Shown: positions 1 through 5,642 of the stretch, one piece after another
Layout: every line of letters begins with the position of its first letter
How positions within the stretch are numbered: position 1 is the first letter of the stretch
Assembly (NCBI GenBank): GCA_030613045.1
Contig: JAUWMS010000058.1
Coordinates: 1-9,385 of the forward strand
Origin: Candidatus Latescibacterota bacterium
GTDB taxonomy: Bacteria > Latescibacterota > 4484-107
Direction: 5' to 3'
Length of the DNA: 9,385 bases
The notes under the pieces: generated by a model
Told to the model about the DNA's origin: nothing
Seen by the model: only the letters and a program-made list of their open reading frames with translations
Database searches by the model: none
Made by a program: the position numbers and the translations under genes

Positions 1-1
1 C

Positions 2-973
2 GAGTTCGATCAGATTGCGGCCGCGACGACGAATCTCAATGGGGAGATCCTGAGTCTTAGAAAGGCCTCGTTGGATGGCGACCGTCGTCCTGATGGGGTG
101 CTTGAGAAGACGGTTTTCATTCTCAAGGAGGTTTTGAAAGAGGTCGAAGGGGAAGACTTTCCGCTTTACGGAATTGGAGTCGCGTCTCCCGGAGTGGTGG
201 ATCCTGAAAAAGGGGTCTGCTTATTTTCGGCCACGTTTGACTGGAACGACGTGGAGATTAAGAAGCGGCTGGAGGAGGAGGTTTCCTGGCCGGTCATCGT
301 AGAAAACGATCTGAAGGCGGAGACCTTAGGGGAGTTTTGGTTCGGCGCGGCACAGGATGTTTCCAATTTGGTCTGTTTGAAAGTACAGAGGGGGGTGGGC
401 GCCGGCGTGATTTCCGACGGGTACCTGTTTCGCGGAGCCAATAATGTGGTCAGCGAGATGGGTCATATTATGATTGATCCAAACGGAGAGATGTGCTCCT
501 GCGGCCACCGGGGATGTCTTCAGGCTATGATCAGCGCCCCCTCGATTGTCAACAGGGCGGTCGAGGGCATTAAAGGTCATCCGCAATCCATATTAGGCAA
601 ATTTCCTCCGGAGCAGATCACCGTACGCAATATCTTTGAGGCGAAGGATCGAGGCGATAGGCTGGGCGAAGAGATATTCGAGCAGGTAAGTACGGTCCTT
701 GGCCTCGCGGTCGCCATTGCGATCAATATGTATGACCCGGAGATGGTGATTCTCACAGGTTCGGTGATCGAGGCAGGCCACGGGCTTTTGGAAAGAGTAA
801 AGACGGTAGAAAGGCACGAGGCCTTGAAAACCGTGGCAAATAAGGTACATATCCAAAAATCGGGTTTCGGGGAAAACGCCGGAGTGGTCGGGGCGGCCGC
901 CGTAGTGTTTCACAAGATGATCTCAGGCTTTACGCTTCGGCATGAGCAGGAATTGCCCGGGTGTCCCGTCTAA
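2..973 (+). CDS. ROK-family protein, probable sugar-responsive transcriptional repressor (5' end cut by window)
   Basis: The frame is open from base 2, so the gene enters from the left; the TTG at 71 is internal. The 323 visible residues cover most of a ROK (repressor/ORF/kinase) fold: a beta-strand ending TNLNGEIL, IGVASPGVVD, the END motif near 299-310, a glycine loop QRGVGAGVISDG, SEMGHI, and the zinc motif CSCGHRGC (494-517) with its upstream His (464-466). NMYDPEMVILTGS matches the late ROK strand and loop. ROK repressors run about 380-410 residues, so about 80 residues, enough for a winged HTH, should lie upstream. The GTG phosphate-binding loop of ROK kinases is replaced by QRG, as in Mlc/NagC-type repressors, which argues for a regulator. 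The family's usual GCLE is GCLQ here, altering a residue that contacts sugar in ROK kinases. The ligand and targets are unknown. A kinase cannot be fully excluded without the N-terminus. Confidence 0.85.
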   Translation, partial: EFDQIAAATTNLNGEILSLRKASLDGDRRPDGVLEKTVFILKEVLKEVEGEDFPLYGIGVASPGVVDPEKGVCLFSATFDWNDVEIKKRLEEEVSWPVIVENDLKAETLGEFWFGAAQDVSNLVCLKVQRGVGAGVISDGYLFRGANNVVSEMGHIMIDPNGEMCSCGHRGCLQAMISAPSIVNRAVEGIKGHPQSILGKFPPEQITVRNIFEAKDRGDRLGEEIFEQVSTVLGLAVAIAINMYDPEMVILTGSVIEAGHGLLERVKTVERHEALKTVANKVHIQKSGFGENAGVVGAAAVVFHKMISGFTLRHEQELPGCPV

Positions 974-981
974 GCGCCCGG
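957..981 (+). terminator. weak hairpin over the ROK stop codon
   Basis: CCGGGTG (957-963) pairs with CGCCCGG (975-981) as seven base pairs including one G-U, with the TAA stop in the 11-nt loop. No T-tract follows, so a factor-independent terminator is doubtful. It may only slow or protect the transcript end. Confidence 0.22.
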
Positions 982-1009
982 AAATTTCTATGGTTACAAA
1001 AATTCGTCA

Positions 1010-1143
1010 AGAAAGGGGGTGATACGGATTGTCGAGAGGCTTGTGACCAAAGCCATAAACGAAAGGAGGTGAGAGCAGACAGGTGGGGTTCTCCCCGCCG
1101 TATTCTGGTTGTCAATCGTGCAGGTTCTTCTAAACCCTTTTGA
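1010..1143 (+). promoter_or_regulatory. leader with two extended Shine-Dalgarno sequences and mini-ORFs
   Basis: GAAAGGGGGTGATA (1011-1024) and GAAAGGAGGTGAGA (1061-1074) form a direct repeat offset by exactly 50 bp. Both are close to the full complement of the 16S rRNA 3' tail: 14 of 16 bases for 1010-1025, and 12 contiguous bases for 1061-1072. A 17-codon frame starts at the GTG inside the first copy (1019) and encodes VIRIVERLVTKAINERR. Its TGA (1070-1072) overlaps the second copy, which looks like translational coupling. From the GTG at 1069 a 24-codon frame runs to TGA 1141-1143; from the GTG at 1083 a 16-codon frame runs to TAA 1131-1133. A GTG inside its own SD cannot initiate from that SD, so whether any peptide is made is uncertain. 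The arrangement resembles a translated leader or a site that captures ribosomes ahead of the gene at 1165. Confidence 0.35.
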
Positions 1144-1164
1144 AGCAATAAAAGGAGTACGAAA

Positions 1165-2085
1165 ATGCGTAAACTCATGGTTCTTCTTGCGATAGCGGCG
1201 ATGACGGTTATCGCCTACACCGGGGTGTCCTGGGCGCCTCCGTGCAACTGCAACGGACTCGGCTATTACGCGTGCGAGGTGCCGAATCCCGCCGCGATGG
1301 TGATTGACGGCAGCGACGCCGACTGGGGTTGGTTCCCGGCGGACTACAAGATCAGCAGAGCGGACGACGGGTGGTGCAGCACCGTCGGCAAGCCTATGCC
1401 TCCCACGTCGGATTGGGATGCGGTGGCCATGCTGGGATGGACGGCTCCGGGCGCCACGGGGAATGCGGAGTATGACAATATGTACTATCTCTTTTCCGTG
1501 GTCACGGACGATACGCTGGCGGTTCCCGGAGATAACCCGGATTCGGGCTGGAGCGACGATCAGCAGGTGTTGTCCACGAATGTGAGCAATAGTGGAGGCG
1601 ACTGCACCGACCGGAACCAAGGCGGGCAGTTTCGGTTCCATATGATTACGCCCACTTGGGATCGTGATGCGGTTCTGGCGGCCAAGATCCCGTTGGAGGA
1701 GCAGTGGTCAGTCAGAGCGCCTTACTGTTTCGTGGGAATCCAGTCTGATCCCGCGGGCGCTGGAGATATGTCCACGGATGTCACCATGTACTACGAGATC
1801 AAAATGGCGGCCTGGGACGCGTATTCCAGGACCGGCGGCGTCGGAGCCAGCACGCGGCACACTTTTGTGGCCGGCACGGATGTGGCGACGATGATCACGA
1901 TAAACGAGAAGGATGCGGTGTGGGAGAACCAGATCAGCACCGGCTGCAACAACAAGGCGGGCAGTCTGAACATGACCGAGGATATGTCCACCTTCACGTT
2001 GTTGAGCGTTGAGGATTATGGCGGGACGCGGGTTACGGCTTTGGAGCCCGGCTCCTGGGGCACGATCAAGGCCCTGTTCCGTTAG
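1165..2085 (+). CDS. secreted CBM9/DOMON-like beta-sandwich protein of unknown function
   Basis: A 306-residue exported protein. The ATG has an AAAGGAG ribosome site at 1151-1157 with 7-nt spacing. Residues 1-24 form a signal peptide (MRK, hydrophobic core, VSWA cleavage). The mature N-terminus is Cys-rich (C27, C29, C37), with further Cys at 71, 147, 188 and 261. AMVIDGSDADWGWFP (44-58), YYLFSVVTDDT (107-117), the acidic stretch WSDDQQV (129-135) and YYEIKMAAWDAY (209-220) follow the order seen in carbohydrate-binding family 9-like domains: an IDG-x-x-x-DW opening, a strand ending VTDD, a W-x-DD segment, and a late Y-x-E-I-x-x strand. The fold is inferred from this pattern only. There is no catalytic signature, no lipobox and no FlgD-Ig tail, unlike the large proteins downstream. 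The likely location is the periplasm or outside the cell; ligand unknown. Confidence 0.85.
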   Translation: MRKLMVLLAIAAMTVIAYTGVSWAPPCNCNGLGYYACEVPNPAAMVIDGSDADWGWFPADYKISRADDGWCSTVGKPMPPTSDWDAVAMLGWTAPGATGNAEYDNMYYLFSVVTDDTLAVPGDNPDSGWSDDQQVLSTNVSNSGGDCTDRNQGGQFRFHMITPTWDRDAVLAAKIPLEEQWSVRAPYCFVGIQSDPAGAGDMSTDVTMYYEIKMAAWDAYSRTGGVGASTRHTFVAGTDVATMITINEKDAVWENQISTGCNNKAGSLNMTEDMSTFTLLSVEDYGGTRVTALEPGSWGTIKALFR

Positions 2086-2101
2086 TACTCGTAGGGCGCG
2101 T

Positions 2102-2132
2102 TAGGGGGGCGGGACTCATTTCCGTCCCCCTA
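2102..2132 (+). terminator. strong hairpin after the CBM9-like gene
   Basis: TAGGGGGGCGGGA (2102-2114) pairs with TTCCGTCCCCCTA (2120-2132), giving 13 base pairs with two G-U and a 5-nt CTCAT loop, 17 bases after the stop. No uninterrupted T-run follows, only a T-rich patch at 2133-2157. It is a likely 3' end or RNA-stabilising hairpin, and a classical intrinsic terminator is less certain. Confidence 0.5.
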
Positions 2133-2165
2133 GGTTCTTGGACAAAATTATTTTCTTATGCCCAC

Positions 2166-2192
2166 CACGAAATACACGAAATACACGAAAGA
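2166..2192. repeat. 9-bp tandem repeat CACGAAATA
   Basis: Two exact copies of CACGAAATA (2166-2174, 2175-2183) and one variant CACGAAAGA (2184-2192). Similar words occur between genes in many uncultured bacteria (from memory, not searched). Confidence 0.8.
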
Positions 2193-2310
2193 AACCAAAG
2201 CTCTTCACCCTCTTTCCCAGGGGTTCTCCGTGGGAATTGTAGTTTAATTCTGTCCACCTACTTATCCGCAATCTTACTCACTTCCCATACGCATGGCTGT
2301 TCCATTAAGC

Positions 2311-2338
2311 ATTCACAATTCACAATTCACAATTTGCA
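2311..2338. repeat. heptamer tandem repeat ATTCACA
   Basis: Three exact copies of ATTCACA (2311-2331) followed by the degenerate ATTTGCA (2332-2338) and ATTGATG. On the other strand the word reads TGTGAAT, and the degenerate heptamers at 3313-3333 carry a GTGAATT relative. Confidence 0.8.
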
Positions 2339-2363
2339 ATTGATGTATGAATGCCCCTAAAAT
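2334..2363 (+). promoter_or_regulatory. weak sigma70-like promoter candidate for the lipoprotein gene
   Basis: TTGCAA (2334-2339), an 18-bp spacer and TAAAAT (2358-2363) resemble -35 and -10 boxes (4/6 and 5/6 matches), about 70 bp before the lipoprotein start. The region is AT-rich repeat sequence, so chance matches are likely, and the host sigma consensus is unknown. Confidence 0.2.
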
Positions 2364-2389
2364 ACTCCACCCCTGAGAGAAGACTCTTT

Positions 2390-2403
2390 ATGAATTATGA
2401 ATT
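2390..2403. repeat. heptamer tandem repeat ATGAATT (two copies)
   Basis: ATGAATT occurs twice in tandem. The second copy supplies the misleading ATG at 2397. The degenerate heptamers at 3313-3333 are related. Confidence 0.6.
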
Positions 2404-2435
2404 GTGTTTTTTTAACGACTGAGGAGGCTGTTGCT

Positions 2436-3158
2436 ATGCATAAATACCGGGCGTTTTTAGTTCTTTTTCTTCTTCTCCTCGGGTGCGGACGCTATTTTGC
2501 AGGCCCCATACGGCCCGTTTCGGAGGATCGCCAGAAGTCGAATATGACGGTGAAGGACGATGGCTCCATCTCTTATATTTACGAGCGATTGGAGATTAAT
2601 CTCCGTCCGGTATCCGATGAGGAGCTTAACAGGCAGTTTTCCGCGCATTCCACGGAAGGAGCGGAATCTACAAATCCTTATACGTATGGAAATTGGAAAC
2701 CTATGGGAGATACTCATACGCCCCAAAGGTTCACCGTGTTCGGGTTGAAAGTAAAGAATTACACCTATCCGAAAATGCGGGTGGATCCCTATAAACTGGA
2801 ACTAATCTCGGAAAACCGACGCCGGTATTCCGCACTGACCCTCGAGACTTTGCTGGGCTATTATCGGGCATTTTCCGTAGCTCAGGCGGGAAATCCCTAT
2901 GTCCGCTTCACCGACAGAAAGGACATCCTGAGGAGGACCCTCTATCCGGACAAACGGATGTTGTTCAGTGGTCAGGAGGAGGAGGGATTCATCGTGTTTC
3001 CAAAATTGGATGACGATGTGAAGGATTTTTCCGTTACACTCAGGGAAGTGGTCCTGAGATTCGATTACCAGGATATGCCCCTTGAAGAAACCGAGCTTAC
3101 TTTCCATTTCCAAAGGGAGTTGGTTAAGGGCTATTATCCTCCGTCATCGCTGAACTAA
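2436..3158 (+). CDS. predicted outer-membrane lipoprotein of unknown function
   Basis: The start is placed at ATG 2436 because GAGGAGG (2421-2427) sits 8 nt upstream; the in-frame ATG at 2397 has no ribosome site and would spoil the signal peptide. The 240-residue product begins MHKYR, a Leu/Phe-rich core and lipobox LLGC, so Cys17 should be lipidated by Lgt and cleaved by signal peptidase II. Gly at +2 is compatible with Lol export to the outer membrane. Residues 35-70 contain DDGS and a RPVSDEELN segment. Residues 95-230 are beta-rich (VFGLKVKNYT, GFIVFPKL, LRFDYQ, LTFHFQRE), like small Ig-like lipoprotein domains with an N-x-T first sheet and a G-x-x-VFP strand. I do not recognise a named family. 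Its place between secreted binding proteins suggests an anchoring or accessory role, by inference only. Confidence 0.85.
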   Translation: MHKYRAFLVLFLLLLGCGRYFAGPIRPVSEDRQKSNMTVKDDGSISYIYERLEINLRPVSDEELNRQFSAHSTEGAESTNPYTYGNWKPMGDTHTPQRFTVFGLKVKNYTYPKMRVDPYKLELISENRRRYSALTLETLLGYYRAFSVAQAGNPYVRFTDRKDILRRTLYPDKRMLFSGQEEEGFIVFPKLDDDVKDFSVTLREVVLRFDYQDMPLEETELTFHFQRELVKGYYPPSSLN

Positions 3159-3170
3159 CTCTTTTTTTTT
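3117..3170 (+). terminator. intrinsic terminator at the lipoprotein stop codon
   Basis: GAGTTGGTT (3117-3125) pairs with AACTAACTC (3153-3161) as nine base pairs with one G-U. Nine T residues (3162-3170) follow immediately. The TAA stop is inside the 3' arm. The 27-nt loop is long for a terminator, which lowers confidence, but the stem directly abutting a T-run is otherwise classical. Confidence 0.5.
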
Positions 3171-3262
3171 CCTCCACGGGAGTGAGTGGTTCTCGTTGAG
3201 TAAGTTCCAAAAATTTTGCTCCACTTTTCCCCTCAGGGAGCAGGGAAACCTCTGCCGTTGAA

Positions 3263-3299
3263 CATTGAGTATTGAGTATTGAATACTCAATACTCAATG
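3263..3299. repeat. 37-nt near-palindrome built from ATTGAGT heptamers
   Basis: CATTGAGTATTGAGTATT (3263-3280) is followed by a single G and then its exact reverse complement (3282-3299), so 18 bp pair with a 1-nt centre. Each arm holds tandem ATTGAGT units. No T-tract follows, so this is more likely a repeat element or cruciform than a terminator. Confidence 0.9.
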
Positions 3300-3312
3300 A
3301 ACCCTACCCCCT

Positions 3313-3333
3313 GTAAATTGTGAATTATGAATG
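3313..3333. repeat. degenerate heptamer repeat GTAAATT/GTGAATT/ATGAATG
   Basis: Three consecutive related heptamers. The last two resemble the ATGAATT and TGTGAAT words seen upstream of the lipoprotein gene. Confidence 0.5.
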
Positions 3334-3370
3334 GGTAAGAGGTCGGTTGCTGAAAGAGAAGGGGTAGAGG

Positions 3371-5383
3371 ATGTCCTTATTTCCGCTCAGGATCGTGAGA
3401 AGAGAGATACAGCCCGAAATGGAGAGAGGAATGCTCCGGGAAAGTAAATTGCAGCATAGGCACGGAACAACCAGAGAACGATTCGGAAAAAAACCGTTTG
3501 GGTATTCCGCTATCTTAGTTTTTCTTCTTATGATGGCTGCGGGGACAAGTCGGGCGCAGGTGGAAACCTGGACCGCGGGCGGGGATGGTTTGCCTTGGGA
3601 TACGCAGGCTTCTCAGAAAGAGGCGCCCGTGGCGGTTGATCTCAGCGATCCCTCGATGTTGCGCGTGGTTGAGTTGTCCCCGGAAGGAAATATTTGCGGG
3701 ACCGTGCAGTGGGAGTACGTGAATCGTTGGTCGAGCGCCTTTATGGGAACGGGAAAGGCCTATATTTCGGACAACGTGGCCCTGAAGTCATCGAGCGCGG
3801 GCCTGGCGATGGTGGACGGCGACAGCACCACTTCCACCGGAGATCGGTTCAAGGGATATGGCCAGACCGGGGTGACGTTCTATTTCGATTTGGGGGCTGC
3901 GTATCCCTTAAACCGGATTCGATTTTATACCAGCCCCAGCGGGAGAGCGGACTACTTTCCGAGAGCCTGCGAAGTCTCCATCAGCGACGGGGAAACGTTC
4001 GGCAATCAGGGAGATGCCATCTACGAATTTTTGACGCACACCGGTCCCGAACCTGTGGTGGATATTCGGTTTTCCTTCCGATTGATCCGTTTTGTCCGGC
4101 TGCGAATCCTTTCCCCGGATCCTTTCGAGATCGCCGAGTTTGAGGCGTATGGAGAAGGCCTTGTTCCTAAAGCGAGTTATCTCTCGAAGTTCATCGTGTT
4201 TGACCCGCCGGTTAATTTCGGGGATCTGACCCTGCACGCCACGAAGCTCGCTGGCGCCCCGGACGATGAGGCTTTCGTCGTGTTGAAGATAAGAAACGGT
4301 TCGGATGAAACCCCGTTGATCTATTATCGCAAGGATATTGAGACCGGAGAAGAAACGGAAGTCTCTGAAGAAGAATACGTTGCGTTAGAAAAACCGCAGG
4401 AAAAAGGAACGATTTTATACGATACGGAGCATTGGAGTCCGTGGTCGAATCCCATCCGGGTAGACGCCACCGGAGCGCTTGCCCTCCCTCTGAATTTCCT
4501 TCCCGGCCCTCGCGCCTACCTTCAGTTTATGCTTTTCTTTGAAAGTTCCTCCACCGGGACCATCCGGATAGACCGCCTTTCCGTGCAATACTCTTCCGCC
4601 CTGGCCACACTGGCTCTGGGAGAGATCGCCCTTTTGGGACAGGCCGATCCGCCGGATGGGGCGGCCGTCACTCCGAGCGGTGTGAGTGCGCTTTTCACGT
4701 ACGATGTGCGGGCGCATTTTGATACGCAGACACTTTCCGGATTTGACGGAATAAAGATAGAAACGCCTATGCAGTCCGATCCCGCCTCCATCACGTTGGA
4801 AATGGGGGAGCCTCTGAGTGCGGTGGAACCCGACAGCGTGCGGGTGGGACCGACTTTTCTATCGGTGTATTTCCCATCGCACAGAGTGATCACGAACGAG
4901 CCGCTCAGGATCACCTTCGAGACGACACCGGTGCAGCACACCACGATGTTCAACGGCTGGCTGTTAGACACCGGCGGGAATCTCTCCCAACCCATCCTTG
5001 CGGGGAATGTATGGGACGACGTGCGGACCAATTCCCTCGCGGTGTTCGGGTTTTCCACGGAGCCGTCGCTCTCCCTCGACATCGCCCCGGAATTCATTAC
5101 GCCGAACGGAGACGGATTCAACGACAGGGCGCTGATCTCCTATGGCGTGACACAACTTGCAAAAGAAGACGTCGAAGTCAGCCTCCGGATATACGACCTG
5201 TCGGGGGCCATGGTGAAGGAAGTCTTTTCGGGACGTCTCGCGCCCGGTATCTACGACGCGACGTGGGATGGAAGAAACGGCGACGGGGAACTTCTTTCCC
5301 CCGGGCTTTATCTCTGCCAGATATCGGCGGAAACGGAGGCGAAGACGCTCAGGAAGTTTGAACGGTTGGCGGTGGTTTACTGA
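3371..5383 (+). CDS. secreted discoidin-like / FlgD-Ig-like surface protein (paralogue A)
   Basis: A 670-residue exported protein. From ATG 3371 (AAGGGG, 6-nt spacing) the hydrophobic signal core (43-56) follows 42 mostly charged residues. ATG 3431 (GGAG, 6-nt spacing) gives a shorter but still long n-region, so the start is uncertain. Cleavage is likely after SRA (62). Residues 140-263 read as an F5/8C/discoidin-like jelly roll: MVDGD, VTFYFDLG, NRIRFY, EVSISDG, RFVRLRI, AEFEAYGEG. Residues 265-560 are beta-rich, with HWSPWSNP (354-361), SGFDGIKI, LEMGE and FPSHR shared with the next gene. Residues 572-670 form a FlgD-Ig-like tail: ITPNGDGFND (576-585, a likely calcium loop), IYDLSGAMVKEV, TWDGRNGDG, SPGLYLC, ending VVY. 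A glycan-binding surface or matrix protein is inferred; no catalytic residues are seen. Confidence 0.88.
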   Translation: MSLFPLRIVRREIQPEMERGMLRESKLQHRHGTTRERFGKKPFGYSAILVFLLMMAAGTSRAQVETWTAGGDGLPWDTQASQKEAPVAVDLSDPSMLRVVELSPEGNICGTVQWEYVNRWSSAFMGTGKAYISDNVALKSSSAGLAMVDGDSTTSTGDRFKGYGQTGVTFYFDLGAAYPLNRIRFYTSPSGRADYFPRACEVSISDGETFGNQGDAIYEFLTHTGPEPVVDIRFSFRLIRFVRLRILSPDPFEIAEFEAYGEGLVPKASYLSKFIVFDPPVNFGDLTLHATKLAGAPDDEAFVVLKIRNGSDETPLIYYRKDIETGEETEVSEEEYVALEKPQEKGTILYDTEHWSPWSNPIRVDATGALALPLNFLPGPRAYLQFMLFFESSSTGTIRIDRLSVQYSSALATLALGEIALLGQADPPDGAAVTPSGVSALFTYDVRAHFDTQTLSGFDGIKIETPMQSDPASITLEMGEPLSAVEPDSVRVGPTFLSVYFPSHRVITNEPLRITFETTPVQHTTMFNGWLLDTGGNLSQPILAGNVWDDVRTNSLAVFGFSTEPSLSLDIAPEFITPNGDGFNDRALISYGVTQLAKEDVEVSLRIYDLSGAMVKEVFSGRLAPGIYDATWDGRNGDGELLSPGLYLCQISAETEAKTLRKFERLAVVY

Positions 5384-5391
5384 GTCAGGTG

Positions 5392-5412
5392 ATTGGTCAT
5401 TGGTGATTGGTA
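5392..5412. repeat. heptamer tandem repeat ATTGGTN
   Basis: ATTGGTC, ATTGGTG and ATTGGTA are consecutive, starting 9 bp after the stop of paralogue A. Confidence 0.7.
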
Positions 5413-5422
5413 AGCAACGTTT

Positions 5423-5455
5423 AGACTTCCGAAGTCTGCCAGACTTCGGAAATCT
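5423..5455 (+). repeat. double palindrome, possible 3'-end hairpin of paralogue A
   Basis: AGACTTCCGAAGTCT (5423-5437) is an odd palindrome in itself (7-bp arms around a central C). After GCC, AGACTTCGGAAATCT (5441-5455) is its reverse complement at 14 of 15 positions. It can fold as one 15-bp hairpin with a 3-nt loop, or as two small ones. With no T-run it is at best a rho-assisted or stabilising 3' structure. Confidence 0.6.
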
Positions 5456-5465
5456 TCTCCCGCTC

Positions 5466-5479
5466 TTCTGACTTCTACC
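5466..5479. repeat. heptamer pair TTCTGAC/TTCTACC
   Basis: Two consecutive related heptamers. The TTCTGAC word resembles the CTCTGAC units at 5612-5625, which lie just before the next gene. Confidence 0.35.
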
Positions 5480-5517
5480 AAGTAACACTTTTGTAATCCC
5501 TTGCTACGGAAGGAATT

Positions 5518-5542
5518 CCAAAATGGGAGTTTTTGGCTCCCA
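5518..5542 (+). promoter_or_regulatory. interleaved inverted repeats (mutually exclusive hairpins)
   Basis: CCAAAA (5518-5523) can pair with TTTTGG (5531-5536), and TGGGAG (5524-5529) can pair with CTCCCA (5537-5542). The two 6-bp stems interlock, so in RNA only one can form fully; a pseudoknot would have almost no linker. It lies in the 5' region of paralogue B. Function is not shown. Confidence 0.35.
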
Positions 5543-5572
5543 GGAACCACATCCGTGTTTCTTTCTGAAAGA

Positions 5573-5599
5573 ATTATGCGCGTCCGTTCTGCGCATAAT
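5573..5599 (+). promoter_or_regulatory. 9-bp inverted repeat ATTATGCGC upstream of paralogue B
   Basis: ATTATGCGC (5573-5581) and GCGCATAAT (5591-5599) are perfect inverted repeats separated by 9 nt, ending 43 bp before the start of paralogue B. The spacing suits a dimeric operator or an mRNA 5' hairpin. Nothing indicates which protein might bind it. Confidence 0.45.
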
Positions 5600-5611
5600 G
5601 GAAATGCTGGC

Positions 5612-5630
5612 CTCTGACCTCTGGCTTCTG
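5612..5630. repeat. heptamer repeat CTCTGAC/CTCTGGC/TTCTG
   Basis: Two related full heptamers and a partial third run directly into the AAGGAG ribosome site (5632-5637) of paralogue B. Confidence 0.5.
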
Positions 5631-5642
5631 TAAGGAGAAAAA

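Larger units (their letters stand above)
2086..2435. other. 350-bp gap without a gene
   Basis: This stretch holds the hairpin at 2102-2132, a 9-bp tandem repeat (2166-2192), heptamer tandem repeats (2311-2338 and 2390-2403), a short inverted repeat TTCCCA/TGGGAA (2214-2236) and a weak promoter candidate (2334-2363). I see no credible coding frame. An in-frame ATG at 2397 lies inside the ATGAATT repeat, has no ribosome site, and is not the start of the next gene. Confidence 0.6.

Noticed and set aside
961..1143. 60-codon + strand frame starting at GTG 961
   Set aside because: It begins inside the end of the ROK gene with no ribosome site. Only its last part, after the SD-like sequence at 1061, could be translated, and that is covered under the leader.
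994..1641. 215-codon open frame on the - strand
   Set aside because: It overlaps the leader and the well-supported CBM9-like gene, has low-complexity Arg/His/Pro-rich composition typical of antisense shadows, and shows no recognisable motif.
2397..2435. Upstream in-frame ATG for the lipoprotein
   Set aside because: The ATG lies within the ATGAATT tandem repeat, has no Shine-Dalgarno, and would add 13 residues ahead of a normal lipoprotein signal peptide; ATG 2436 has GAGGAGG at 8 nt.
2311..3333. CRISPR array
   Set aside because: The repeats are directly adjacent 7-bp words with no spacers, and the words differ between sites.
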